64,000 nt of DNA from Macrocystis pyrifera. Its lineage: Eukaryota; Sar; Phaeophyceae; Laminariales; Laminariaceae. The stretch spans positions 20,971,168-21,035,167 of the forward strand of contig JASSKH010000002.1 in NCBI GenBank assembly GCA_031763025.1, in the 5' to 3' direction. The notes under the pieces were generated by a model. That model worked only from the letters and a program-made list of their open reading frames with translations, made no database searches and had not been told where the DNA came from. Both the position numbers and the translations under genes were made by a program. This document shows, piece by piece, positions 33,546 to 44,103 of this stretch. Position 1 is the stretch's first letter. Each line of letters opens with the position of its first letter.

Positions 33546-33798
33546 CGCTACTGCTCTGCTGCTGATGATGTGTTGGCGCCGCGAGAAAGGTGCCGCTCGT
33601 GCACGAAACTTGACAGTCCAGTGAACGGAATTCGAGCCCCGGGTTGATTTCGGGGTGATTTTGGCCTCTTGGTCAATAGAAATCGTCGTAGTCAAAAGTC
33701 GTAATCTATCTCGCTCGGTAAACCCCTTATATTATCAGGTATTGACCAATAGAAATGCGTCGTAATCAAGAAAAATGCCCTACCTTTTGTCGCTGTGC

Positions 33799-34208
33799 TC
33801 CTCTGGGCGGATCTTATAGGGGCAGGGAGGATCCCCGGTGTGGGAACGCCTTCGGTCTCGGGTACAGAGCCAGTAACGAGGTTCCGGGACCACCCGGTGT
33901 TTACAAAACACCACCAAGAGTGAAGAAAGAAAGTCAAAGCCAAGTGATCTGTGATACCTGTCCTATCGACCCCCAGCCCCTCGGGCCCTGCCTTGCCCGT
34001 CGTGCCCGTCATCGTGTCTGTGGTGCTACATTGAGTTTTCACGCTGACTGCTTGCATTTACCGCATTGCATCGATCCACGTTCTGCGTGACCCGATCATT
34101 ACTGCTTGAAGGCACTTCCTCGAACTCCCAAACAACAGATGAGCCGGCCTCAGAGATCTAACGAGCGCAGGTCCTTTTTACGGTCTGAGAGCTGTATCTT
34201 GCTGTAGC
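33799..34208 (+). repeat. Ty3-family LTR, right fragment (split copy)
   Basis: Resumes at TCCTCTGGGCGGATC and continues to TGCTGTAGCA at 34,208, matching the last ~400 bp of the LTR at 41,196-41,756. Together with 29,105-29,267 it forms one LTR interrupted by the Mutator-like insertion. Confidence 0.85.
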
Positions 34209-34800
34209 ATGATGAACCCAGGCTGGTCGAAGTGCATTGCAGGAGATCGGAGTGTTCGCAAAACGTGCGGAAGAGATCGGAGCGATTGCAAACTTGTGAA
34301 ATAATGTCATCGTGTTCTTTGTATAATCCCACGTTTGATCTTGCATAATGCTTCATTGCATACCAGTTACGTGGTATATTTATATTTATACATCCACATG
34401 TTTTCGTTGTTACCTGCCTTGTATGGTGATACGTGCAATATGCTGTTATGTATTCACGCTGCCAATGGTGTTCTGCTTGTTTGTTTCGTGAGGCTTTGAA
34501 GATACTTATCTGGTCAATGCATGCAGGCATACTCGTTGCTCGTGCTCTGTTTGCCTGTTGCTCGTGCTCGTCTGTTTTCGTTGTTCATGATCGCACACTC
34601 ATGCATGTTCGTGAATAAATGGCTGCATGCTATTAATATTTACCACATATTGTCTTCAAAACCGAATGCAATCGACAGGTATCGATACAAGCCAAAGGTG
34701 CCGTACGTACTAATGCACGCATGATCTCGTGTACAGTTTGCCTGGTTAGGTGATACCGGAAACTAACAAGGTTGAGCCTTACGCCGTTTGGGCGTACGTA
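34209..34800 (+). repeat. Leader fragment of the Ty3-type element next to the split LTR
   Basis: Matches 7,823 down to about 7,240 in inverted orientation, beginning TGATGAACCCAGGCTG(G/A)TCG. It has no gag or pol after it, so the insertion is truncated here or was deleted. Frames of 60-126 codons inside are not conserved in the other copy. Confidence 0.7.
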
Positions 34801-36226
34801 ACCCTATAGAACCATGAACCTCTGGACAACACCGTGCATTGTCGGCTGGCAAACATGGAACTTTCAAGAAAACCATACATATTTTGGTGACTCGTATTCT
34901 TGCCGCGATGTTTGTAGACTACATCAGTAGTAATAGACCAATCGTCGTATTATGCACACCAAATGGAAAGTCCGAGACACGTTTGACCCTCTTCGATGTC
35001 TCCGGTCGTACCATTTTCTGTGTTGTGTACCAACCGAGCGTTGCGCTCGAGTATCAGGTACAACACCTGAAGGACTGAAAAGCCAAGTACAAGAGGAAAG
35101 GACAAGAAAAACTGGAGCAGATGAAGATCGGCTACGCAAGCCCTCGGGGGGCACGGGTCACACGGGGTGAGATAGTTTCAGCTGGACGATGATGAGCTTG
35201 CACACAACGGAGGAAGGTGTGGCTTGCTGTGTCCGGAGGGTTCGGGCTAGATATATCGATGCAGCCCAACCTGAATAGCACCAGGCCAACAGGTGTGGAG
35301 CGGGTTAAAACACAACCGTGGTGATCCTTCTCTTTTTCTGATGTATCCACAGTCGAAAATGTTATATTATTTTTGCTGTACGTTATTCCTCTAGCGCGAA
35401 AAAAAATGAGGGGGGGTAGGCTGTGTCGCCCTGATTGACTTAGACTTCAAGTCACGCACCAAAGCTGGGAAACTCGCGCAGCGCATGCCGTAACATGCGG
35501 GACCACACCGATATAAGACCAGGGACATGGACCCAAAGAGATACCGGTAGCAAGCATGACATAGCGCATACCAGTGACGAGCTGCCCGGTGTGTTCGGAA
35601 AGGCATGGAATCCGAGTAGTAAATTGATTGATGTGCTGTATTCATTTAGACTATCATGGAAAGTATTGCTGTGGGCTGTCAATATATGTACGACTCAATT
35701 AGTCAGCCCAACCTGATCAACCGTCAGTATTTTCGTTGTCACATATCACATGTACTGGTGTTGAAGAATATCTCGCTGCTGGTATCGAATCAGCAGTAGT
35801 AGGGAGTACTTTTGAATATCATTGCAGGATGAGCGCCTCCCATAGATGGTCCTAAGTGTGAAGCTGGACGTAGTTACTGATGAGCCTACCATGCCACGAA
35901 AACTTGTCTACCGCCGCCCGGAGCAAAGGCGCCTCATCTCGGAATTACACAGAAGAGCATTATCTCCGTCTCTACAATGCTATCAGTAGTCTAAACACTA
36001 CGCACGATGCTCAGAAAGATTAAAAGAATAGTGCTGACGACCTGCACTGCCGTGCACTATTGGTATTAATATCAGTCTTAGTGCATGCAATTTGGAAGCA
36101 AATACAGGAACCATACTGCTGCTGTACGCTGTACCTGCAGTTTTTATTTATTTATTTCCCGAACAAGGTTGATTTATCGATATACGGGGTTGGTGAATAC
36201 TAAACCACAAGCGTACAGGGGGGGTG
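34801..36226. other. No firmly supported gene; one protein-like frame at 34,839-35,160
   Basis: Plus frame 34,839-35,078 (RPIVVLCTPNGKSETRLTLF, then FCVVYQPSVALEYQVQ) ends at TGA. It continues in phase as a lysine-rich segment (KAKYKRKGQEKLEQMKIGYA) up to a GTGAG at 35,164. It may be a decayed or interrupted exon. The rest is AT-rich without features. Confidence 0.25.
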
Positions 36227-36540
36227 GCTCGCAGTATGCTTTTTACACATACGTACATAAAGGACGTACACAATATACCCATAATACTAAAACTGTACGG
36301 CAAGACCCCGAAGGACCCTTCGGCTCGCAGGTGGCCCGTAGCACGCTTTTTACACATACGTACATAGAGGATGTATACAATATGTCCATATTACTAAAAC
36401 TGCCGTACGGCAAGATCCCGAGGGACCCTTTGGCTCGCAGTATGCTTTTTGCATATACAAACGTACATGGAGGACGTATACAATATATCCATGATACTAA
36501 AATTGTTTGGCAAGATCCCGAGGGACCCTTGAGCCTATCT
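36227..36540 (+). repeat. Tandem repeat, three copies of about 100-107 bp
   Basis: Units contain GCTTTTTACACATACGTACA, GGA(C/T)GTA(C/T)ACAATAT and GGCAAGA(C/T)CCCGA(A/G)GGACCCTT. Diverged relatives of the last block occur at 36,870-36,895 and 37,030-37,060. Confidence 0.8.
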
Positions 36541-37239
36541 CTCTTCCTATCTTGACGAGTTATCATGTTGACTCGTTGAAACAGCACCTACACAGCAGTA
36601 TCTGCTGGATGCACTACACAACACCCGTATGTACATATGTAGGGTGAAGAATCAGCACGGACACTATTGCTGGATGTCGACGAGTAGAAGAACGGTTTAA
36701 TGTGAAGAACATACACATACACCATCACGTTCACACGGGGCATACTTGAAGCTGGATGAACAGAGTGAAGCTGGGTAGAAGACGTGGGTAGAAAATACGT
36801 TGGTCTAAAAACTCAAGACAACAACCTGGAGGATGTATATAAATATATGGGTAATACTACTGGTCGTGCGGCAAGATCTCTCTCGATCCTTGGGCCTTAC
36901 GATAGTTGTCCCTTACTACCGCAGCAAAGCATCAACACCACTACCTCTCGGCTTAAAGTGCTGTTGTGAAGCCGTTCTATATGGTATTCATACTACTACA
37001 AGGAAATTAACTGTTCATAATACTATAGGTCGTACGGCAAGATCTCCCTCGATCTTGGGCCCTAAAATAGTGTCCCATACTGCTGCCGCAGCAAAGTATC
37101 AACACTGCTGCCTCCCGGCATGAAGTACTGCAGTGAAACCGGTCAGCTGTCCAGTACAGCAATCAGGTTTTTATTCGGGTGAAAGCACCGCATGAAAGCT
37201 ACGTTGAAACTGAGAACTGTACAACGGCTCACAACATAG

Positions 37240-37380
37240 CTGGTGTTGTGGTCTTCTCGTACCCGGTACGTTGGCATTTCACTTGTTCTACCCGTTACGG
37301 TATTCTCGTACCCGGCACGTTGGCAATTCACTTGCTTTACCCGGTATTCACCGGTACGCTGGCACTTTCTTACTTTTTTG
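37240..37380 (+). repeat. Degenerate tandem repeat of ~55 bp, CTCGTACCCGG(T/C)ACGTTGGCA
   Basis: Three units at 37,255, 37,305 and 37,345. A single related unit with similar downstream sequence occurs at 56,336-56,370, so this is a dispersed family. The region 36,541-37,240 holds no other feature. Confidence 0.6.
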
Positions 37381-37774
37381 CTTTACCCATTGTTTTGTCT
37401 GCAAATAATAATAAATCAGAACGGACACTGGGTTGGACTGATGTAGTTGGGTATATATAACAGTATGGCACACACATAGGGGAAGTACGCACCCCTACGA
37501 CTCATATCCGTGGGGTCTCCATACCTTCTACATCCAGTAGTATTATAAAAAGGTTTTTACATCCGTACGATCGCACGTTATTCATGCTGACTGCAAAGTA
37601 TGTTGTCTTCATTCATATTCTATAATATACAGCAGTATCTTCAGCATATAGAGCGGTATCACACAGCCTCAGTTTACAGATACCCCGTAAAATTCTGTCC
37701 ACTACGGCGAGGAAGTGAGCAATGAGATAATTACTGCTGTGCATGAGCTTGTGTGATGTTCTCACACAATAACA

Positions 37775-38806
37775 ATGGTAGCTCAAATTCCTGAAATCCC
37801 ACCCGTGGTCACAGAACAGGCTGTAAAACTAAAATACATTGCGACTGGAGCAAACAAACAAGTACGAAATAGTGCCGTACCGGTAGGTGAGATAAACGGT
37901 ATTAACGAGCTATTCGATATGGTGTATACCATCCCGCATCAATTGCAAATGAATGACACCATGAACGTGCCTATGCTATTACAGTTACACCCTATTAATA
38001 GAGCTAAAAACAAAAAGACAGAAAGAATAGTATGTGCATGAACTAGAGCAGAGTGTGAGCGTCGCATGTACACCCAGCATAGAGCATTGAGCGGGCTAGA
38101 ACTTTGGGAAAGAATATCAACGTTGATGTGAAAACAGGTATTTGTTATAACATGCCGAAAGGACCCCGGATGGTTGGCTCCTATCATGAGTGCTTCGCCT
38201 GCAGGAATTGCGACTGCTCTCCCGGAACTGATACTGCATCCTAATCGGTGGATTCGAGATACACTATGCCAACCAAACTGAGCAGATAGACCTAACCTTT
38301 TCCGCTAGGCAAAACCCCACCCAGGACGCATATTTATTCGCTGCTTTACTCACTAACGCGGTAAACAGAAAGTCAACCGATTTTGACGCTGTTTTAAGTA
38401 TCTGACACGGTTCCCAATGTCGACTGGGCATCTTAGCCTTTGGAGTACTGCACTGCTGTACATGTACCTAAGTTTGACCCTAATTCCAAGTGTTTCGTCC
38501 GCGCAATGGAAGGGCAGTTCTAAAAGCCACATGCCCAATGCCCAAACTAGAGGTTCCCTGAATGTCGAAAACAAAACGCTAACGGTGCGGGAGTTTGCGA
38601 ACGCGAGCGTGTAGGTGTTGAGCGTACCACGCATCCCTGTTTTATTTGTCCGTATCCGAGTAGCGGATGATCCGCCTCATCAGAGAGGAATGATTGAAGA
38701 GACACTAAATTGCATGGTACCGAATGCCGAGAAACATCATACTGCTGCTCTCCAGGTGACTATCTTTGATCGCCACGATGACACAATAACAGTGACAGTC
38801 GAATAA
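37775..38806 (+). pseudogene. Decayed coding region in several frames, unrecognised
   Basis: A chain of protein-like plus-strand segments follows one another with frame changes. It starts at 37,775-38,041 (MVAQIPEIPPVVTEQAVKLK). Next is 38,084-38,244 (GKNINVDVKTGICYNMPKGP and the Cys-rich HECFACRNCDCSPG), then 38,247-38,403 (GGFEIHYANQTEQIDLTFSA), then 38,417-38,614 and 38,615-38,806 (ending TIFDRHDDTITVTVE). The order and contiguity suggest one old gene with several frameshifts or short introns. No family recognised. Chance frames remain possible, since each is under 90 codons. Confidence 0.3.
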
Positions 38807-39438
38807 GAGGCAAGTCGACATAAAGCCCCAGCTAAGAGAGTGGTATAGCTGGATACAGCCAAGCATCTATTACGACGGACCAGGCTCGTTAACCCAATAT
38901 CAGGGGGATACAGACCATCAGTGTTTTGCTATACGCTTTCGTGATAATACCTAGGCTTTGGGACTGTTCACACAGATTCAGTTTATATACAACTACTCGA
39001 CGTCACGCGCACAGGAAGTACATGGGAAGGCGTATACCAGGTATCATAACGTTTGGATACCCACATGTAGGAAGGAACGAGTGCATGTGCAAGTCGCCAC
39101 ACCACGCACAGGTACACATTTGTGAGACGCTAAACCGAGATGGAACGTGACGAGCTTTGGTATGATCTGCGCAACCTAACAGGATACTATTTGTCGCTCC
39201 AAGCATAGTGATCGAGGGTTGAAGGAACGAATCGACAGGTGTGATTGGAATGCCAGTAGGTGGTAGGCAGTTTCTGTTCTGGGGGGGTGTTTGTCTCCAC
39301 CTTGCTGCAACTACTTCCACAAAAAGCGTTATACGAGGGGTACGATTTGGAAGTAGGTCTGCACGAATGCCGTTTTAAGACGCGTGATTGATTTTAGCAC
39401 GAACAAGTTGCACGAGTGGACAGTGTCCGTGCTGGGGG

Positions 39439-39680
39439 GGTGGCGTAAACGTCAGCACCTTCAACACTTTTTAACTCGGAACCAAATATTTACCTTGGCT
39501 AGCGCCAGTAAGTCGATGTGGAGTACCTTGAAACGACCTAGGTCACTCGAATAAAGGTGGCGCAAACGCCAGCAGCTTCAAACACTTAACTCGGAATCAA
39601 ATGTTTACCTGGGCTAGTGCCAGCAAGTCGATGTGGCGTGAACGTCAGTACCTTGAAACGACCTAAGTCGCTCGAACAAT
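39439..39680 (+). repeat. Tandem duplication, two copies of about 117 bp
   Basis: Both copies run from GGTGGCG(T/C)AAACG(T/C)CAGCA through AACTCGGAA(C/T)CAAAT and GCCAG(T/C)AAGTCGATGTGG to ACCTTGAAACGACCTA. Copy 2 carries a small insertion of GCGTGAACGTC. The sequence from 38,807 to 39,438 has no supported feature. Confidence 0.8.
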
Positions 39681-39858
39681 AATTTTGGCCCGGAGTAGAA
39701 AGAACTCATGAACTTCCTACAGCCCGTGATGAACGTATACATAAAACGACCTCCACATTCGCAAGGCATACCTACTCTCAATGCAGAGAAGTATGAGATC
39801 ATCACCAAAAGAAAGGCCTATATAAAATATAAAACGCGTGATACGCGCCACAGAAGTA

Positions 39859-40293
39859 TCACACACAGCTTGCAAAGGCCAAGCTAGCGTGGAAGCTTGC
39901 AAAGATGAGCTTCGAAGAATTCCTCGATCTCTCAGCTGTTCTTTGTTCTGTCAATAGATCAAAACGTGGTGTCCATACCAAGAAACTGGAAATATCTGGA
40001 CAAACTTCACAGTAGCAGATGGATTCTAACTTACGTAGAAACATTTGAAGGAAGGTACAGTGAGAAACGTCTAGTGAAGGTAAGTGAATAGTGGAAGCAT
40101 CGACATAGTCCACTGCGCACGCTGAAACGTGACAAAGGTACGTGAAGTTTTGCCACATCGATACAAACAAGTACGTGAGTATATTGGAATACTGATCGGT
40201 GAAACGTTTTATTAGGTTTGACAAGTCAAACCCGCAGATATGTAGAGAGGGGCAAAGTGGACAGCCACCGCAGCGTCTCGGTAGTGTGGCCAC
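39859..40293 (-). CDS. Hypothetical protein, Leu/Cys-rich, unrecognised
   Basis: 144 codons from ATG 40,293 (MATLPRRCGGCPLCPSLHIC). Composition is protein-like, with spaced Leu and Cys (NILTYLF, SLDVSHCTFLQMF, LESICYCEVCPDIS) that faintly recalls leucine-rich repeats, but spacing is irregular. No signal peptide or membrane helix. No neighbour supports a role. A chance open frame is quite possible. Confidence 0.3.
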   Translation of the reverse strand: MATLPRRCGGCPLCPSLHICGFDLSNLIKRFTDQYSNILTYLFVSMWQNFTYLCHVSACAVDYVDASTIHLPSLDVSHCTFLQMFLRKLESICYCEVCPDISSFLVWTPRFDLLTEQRTAERSRNSSKLIFASFHASLAFASCV

Positions 40294-40404
40294 GTATAGC
40301 CATACGACAAAAGACTGGCAGAATTATCTGAAGTCTCAGTTAAAGGTTAGGTGATGGGGTAGGACAATGGTAGCTTTCAGTGGAATCTATGTCTGGCCAT
40401 AAGC

Positions 40405-41127
40405 TTAAACGTGTAGGTTATTGTCAAAGTGCAGACGTAGGCCTTCGAGAGGAACCCCCACCTCAGATGCAGGTGAGCCAGGAAGAAAACATGTTTTTTC
40501 GCAGATGAGTACATGCTCCGAGCGTGTTAGACAGATGTGGCGCAGGCAGTTGCAAGTGAATACTGTACGAGGGTCAGGTCCGCCGCTCTTCTCAGCACCG
40601 TCCAAGGTCAGCACCGCGGGGACAAGAGGCGTTGCAACATTGGGCCGACGGCGATAGACGGGGGAGGAAGGCTGAAGAATATCTGGACGAAGGTCAGGAC
40701 CGCCGTTCTTCTTACCACCGTCCAAGGGCAACACCGTGGAAAGGAAGGGCGCTGCAACATCGGGCCGACGGCGATGGATGGAAGAGGAAAGCTGAAGAAA
40801 ATCTGGACTAAGGTCAGGACCGCCGTTCTTCTTACCACCGTCCAAGGGTAACACCGCGGAAAGAAAGGGCGCTGCAACATCGGGCCGACGGCGATGGATG
40901 GAAGAGGAATCCTGAAGAACGTCTGGACGAAGGTCAGGACCGCCGCTCTTCTTACCACCGTCTGAGGGCAGCGCTAAGGGAAGGAGAGGAGCTGCAACAT
41001 CGAGCGGACGGTGAGGTGCGGAGGTGGAAGGCGCAGGCGCTGCAGCGGTCCATGATCGTAATACCCGCTGGGCACCGTCGCTCATATGCGCCGGTCTGGG
41101 GGAGTGTCCGAGGAGGAAAGCGCACAC
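40405..41127 (-). CDS. Open frame with four 40-residue tandem repeats
   Basis: 240 codons. The centre is a 120-bp minisatellite read as HRRRPDVAAPFLS-VLPLDGG followed by KKNGGPDL-PD-LQ-SSSI, in four units (about 41,010 to 40,560). The unit length is a multiple of three, so the frame survives expansion. Units 2 and 3 are almost identical, units 1 and 4 more diverged. A plus-strand frame (40,537-40,851) is also open through the repeat, which weakens the coding argument. The C terminus after the repeat is Cys-containing (VFTCNCLRHICLTRSEHVLI). No family recognised. Confidence 0.35.
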   Translation of the reverse strand: MCAFLLGHSPRPAHMSDGAQRVLRSWTAAAPAPSTSAPHRPLDVAAPLLPLALPSDGGKKSGGPDLRPDVLQDSSSIHRRRPDVAAPFLSAVLPLDGGKKNGGPDLSPDFLQLSSSIHRRRPDVAAPFLSTVLPLDGGKKNGGPDLRPDILQPSSPVYRRRPNVATPLVPAVLTLDGAEKSGGPDPRTVFTCNCLRHICLTRSEHVLICEKTCFLPGSPASEVGVPLEGLRLHFDNNLHV

Positions 41128-41195
41128 GCTGTCGCCGGGCTAGCACCGGGGCGCCGGTTTTGTGCCGACTATGGTTATGTGTCGGGCAGGGGGGG

Positions 41196-41756
41196 TGTTA
41201 CAGCGGGTGGCGCCAGGGAGGGAGGTTCATAGCGCTGTGACTGTCGTGACCAGCGCTATGGGGAGGATAATACGGCGCGGGACCACTGTCCTGATCAGGG
41301 TCACGCGTCGGGTCTATTCGATAGGCAGAGGGCAAGCTTTGGTTATCATCCTCTGGGCGGATCTTATAGGGGCAGGGAGGATCCCCGGTGTGGGAACGCC
41401 TTCGGTCTCGGGTACAGAGCCAGTAACGAGGTTCCGGGACCACCCGGTGTTTACAAACCACCAAGAGTGAAGAAAGAAAGTCAAAGCCAAGTGATCTGTG
41501 ATACCTGTCCTATCGACCCCCAGCCCCTTGGGCCCTGCCTTGCCCGTCGTGCCCGTCATGGTGTCTGTGGTGCTACATTGAGTGTTCACGCTGATTGCTT
41601 GCATTTACCGCATTACATCGATCCACGTTCTGCGTGACCCGATCATTACTGCTTGAAGGCACTTCCTCGAACTCCCAAACAACAGGTGAGTCGGCCTCAG
41701 AGATCTAACGAGCGCAGGTCCTTTTTACGGTCTGAGAGCTGTACCCTGCTGTAACA
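41196..41756 (+). repeat. Solo LTR of the Ty3-type family, 561 bp
   Basis: Bounded by TGTTACAGCGGGTGG and ACCCTGCTGTAACA, an inverted TG...CA pair. It is complete compared with the fragments at 7,824-8,326, 29,105-29,267 and 33,799-34,208. Flanks (GGGGG before, TTACG after) show no target duplication, so the site was altered or formed by recombination between different elements. It contains the TCCTCTGGG target used by the Mutator-like insertion in the other copy. Confidence 0.85.
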
Positions 41757-41764
41757 TTACGACA

Positions 41765-42200
41765 TGTTAGGAAATGCTAAACTATATGGTAGTTATCGTT
41801 CTTTCCGGGTAAGTGGCGGATGATATATAGGATATGTATCGTTTATCACTGGTTACGGAGATATGAATGGTATGGAATATATTTTGTATCCTGGGAAAGT
41901 CGTGAATGGTACGAAGAAGGTATAATATGGTTTACTGTAGGTTCGTCAAATGGAGATGTATCATTTTCGACTGGGTGTGTTTTCGTTCCGGTTAAGTCGT
42001 ATATGATAAAACCCGTTTGGGACGTGTTAGGGATAAAATTATGTGGTAGTCATCGTTCTTCCCGTCGGGTACGTGGTGGATGATATAGAGGATGTGTATC
42101 ATTTACCATTGGTTAGGGATCTCTGAATGGTATGGAATGTATTTTTTATCCCGGGAAAGTCGCAAATAGTACGGAGGTATACTATCGTCTACTCGACGGT
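41765..42200 (+). repeat. Direct tandem pair of ~255 bp
   Basis: Copy 1 starts near 41,771, copy 2 near 42,028. Shared words are GTAGT(T/C)ATCGTTCTT, GTGG(C/T)GGATGATATA, GAATGGTATGGAAT and GGGAAAGTCG. About 75-80% similar by eye. Confidence 0.65.
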
Positions 42201-43800
42201 ATACGTAACCTTTTTGTTGCCTCGAGGTTTGAAATACATTAATTTTCTTGTTCAAATCAAACAGTCTTTGTGGTATAGACAGGACCAGAAGGTGACTGGC
42301 GGGAATGATATTTATTAGTTTTGGCGGATTGGTGAATTAAGAGTACGTGAGCGCACCTTGAGAGGTGTACTTCAGATGCAGCGGTATTGGTGGATACTGA
42401 TTTCATTGGGTTTCGCAGGGATTTGTCTTTGTACTGCTGTCTACTGGTTACAGAACAAGGGAGGGTATGCATATTCTTGATGGGTTGTTCTACCACCAAT
42501 ATTGTATTTCCGAACTTGATGGGCGATTGAAATCTTGTTCGCGAGTTGGAAGAAGAATTTTTGTGCGTAAGGGCATACTTATTCATGATGATTGGTTATT
42601 TTACTACCACTATTGTTTGTACAAGCTCTTTAGTGGGTGAAGAAAAACTTGGTTGACGAGAAGGAAGATGAAGTATTTCATGGAACAACGAGAGCTAGTG
42701 AGCTGAACCAGAAACAAGGAGTGTGGTTTTTGGTTCTGACAACAAATGGATATTGTTTCGGGGATAGATAGCGCTGGGCAAACTCTATAGCTGACATTGT
42801 GAGATAGGAGTTTAGGATGGACGTTTTCTTTGGAGTGGGATTTCCAAGTATTTCCGCGGAGAAATGTCAAAAACATTTTCGATCGAAACTATTTTGCCTA
42901 CTACTTGATCATGATTGAACGTAAGAATAGAGGCTCCTAGCGCGAAAGCTGATGTGCCTCTGCCTTCATCTAGGATGAGCCAACAGTACGATATCGTTGC
43001 CTCATTTTTTTTGCTTCATTTACATTAAAAAAATACCGGTATTAACACGCATCATTTAAAAAAAAATACACCACCACCAACAACAACCACCGCCACCACT
43101 ACTACCACGTAAAATATCACCAACCGCACGTTGGAACACCGTAACCAAAAAGAACCACAATCACCATAGCAACGTGTGCTATGAATGTATGTATGTTCAC
43201 CCCTTGGCTTTACTTTCCCTGTCCCCGACGGTACAATATATCCAATATTCAATACTACTAACAAGAACGCATACTTACATTTTCTCGTTCGATTTGGTCG
43301 GTCTTAGTATTACGGTACGAGTAGTAGGTCCTACTCTATCTACTTCGTTCACGGTCAATCAGTCCGTTCGGCGTTCGAAGCAGAGTATATCGCCACCTCC
43401 ACCCTCCACCATCCCCACCGACTTCGTAAAAATTACAGGTACGTACGTAAACATGATAACCGTGTGATAACAAGTAAAATATTAAAACAAATATTATACC
43501 ATGTATTATTAATACCAGTTTGTTCCTGTCCGATACCATGTACTAAGACCCCCGCCCGCGCTTCATCCCCGCCCCCCACCCCTCCTTTGCGCCGAGCGCG
43601 CTTGCTTGTACTGTAATATCCCACACCACAGAGTACACACCAGTATTCAAGTCGAATGAGCGGTCTGAACGATTCGTCCATTTTGTACTCGTCTACCAGC
43701 ACGTTATATGTCCACGTTCGTCACCAAGGTATGTATATTTTACTCTAGTCCACGTTCGTCGCCAGGGTATGTTGTATATAACACAAACGAGTTCTCTTGG
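42201..43800. other. No supported gene
   Basis: AT-rich, with short frames (up to 109 codons minus at 42,257-42,586). It contains a polypurine/CCACC-rich patch at 43,060-43,110. No repeat partner noticed. Confidence 0.3.
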
Positions 43801-44103
43801 TCACGCTACTTTCTGACCCTCCTCAGCGATTGTCCCTGCCTTTGTCCGGGCACTTTTTACCATGCGTTTTCCAAAGCAATATCCCAAAACGTGTCTAAAT
43901 TTGCTCCTTGATGCGTTTTTGCCCGTTCCATTGAGACTAAGGCACGACATCACGCTCTCCAACACTGCGTTCCAGCTCTCTTCCTGACTCAGTTGCCGAT
44001 AGCTCCCGTACACCAGAAAAAAAAACACACTAAATGCTATCATTACTACTGCTGCGTGTAGCAGTGTTAAAAAATCGCATTTGTCCCAACTCTTCGGCTC
44101 CAC
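43801..44103 (-). CDS. Small hypothetical membrane protein
   Basis: 100 codons from ATG 44,103 (MEPKSWDKCDFLTLLHAAVV). One clear hydrophobic helix at residues ~13-32 (LLHAAVVMIAFSVFFFLVYG) is followed by a polar part with Ser/Gln/Glu (SYRQLSQEESWNAVLE) and a basic C terminus (RSKFRHVLGYCFGKRMVKSA). The pattern of short N terminus, single helix and basic tail fits a single-pass protein or the first exon of one. No family recognised and no start-context or splice evidence. Its composition is more gene-like than most short frames nearby. Confidence 0.35.
   Translation of the reverse strand: MEPKSWDKCDFLTLLHAAVVMIAFSVFFFLVYGSYRQLSQEESWNAVLESVMSCLSLNGTGKNASRSKFRHVLGYCFGKRMVKSARTKAGTIAEEGQKVA

Larger units (their letters stand above)
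29268..33798 (+). mobile_element. Mutator-like DNA transposon, copy 2, inserted in an LTR
   Basis: A 4,531-bp insertion flanked by a perfect 9-bp target duplication TCCTCTGGG (29,259-29,267 and 33,799-33,807) inside a Ty3-family LTR. The ends form an imperfect terminal inverted repeat: CAGGGACCATAGGTAGGG at 29,272-29,289, against the reverse complement of the right end CAGCGACAAAAGGTAGGG, matching at 15 of 18. A 9-bp duplication is characteristic of the Mutator superfamily; hAT elements use 8 bp. The interior holds a conserved frame (29,860-30,586), a possible N-terminal transposase piece (32,262-32,636) and a long CTG tract. No catalytic transposase core was found, so this copy is probably non-autonomous. 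Confidence 0.7.

Noticed and set aside
41191..41761. Target duplication around the solo LTR
   Set aside because: GGGGG before and TTACG after do not match at any length from 4 to 6.
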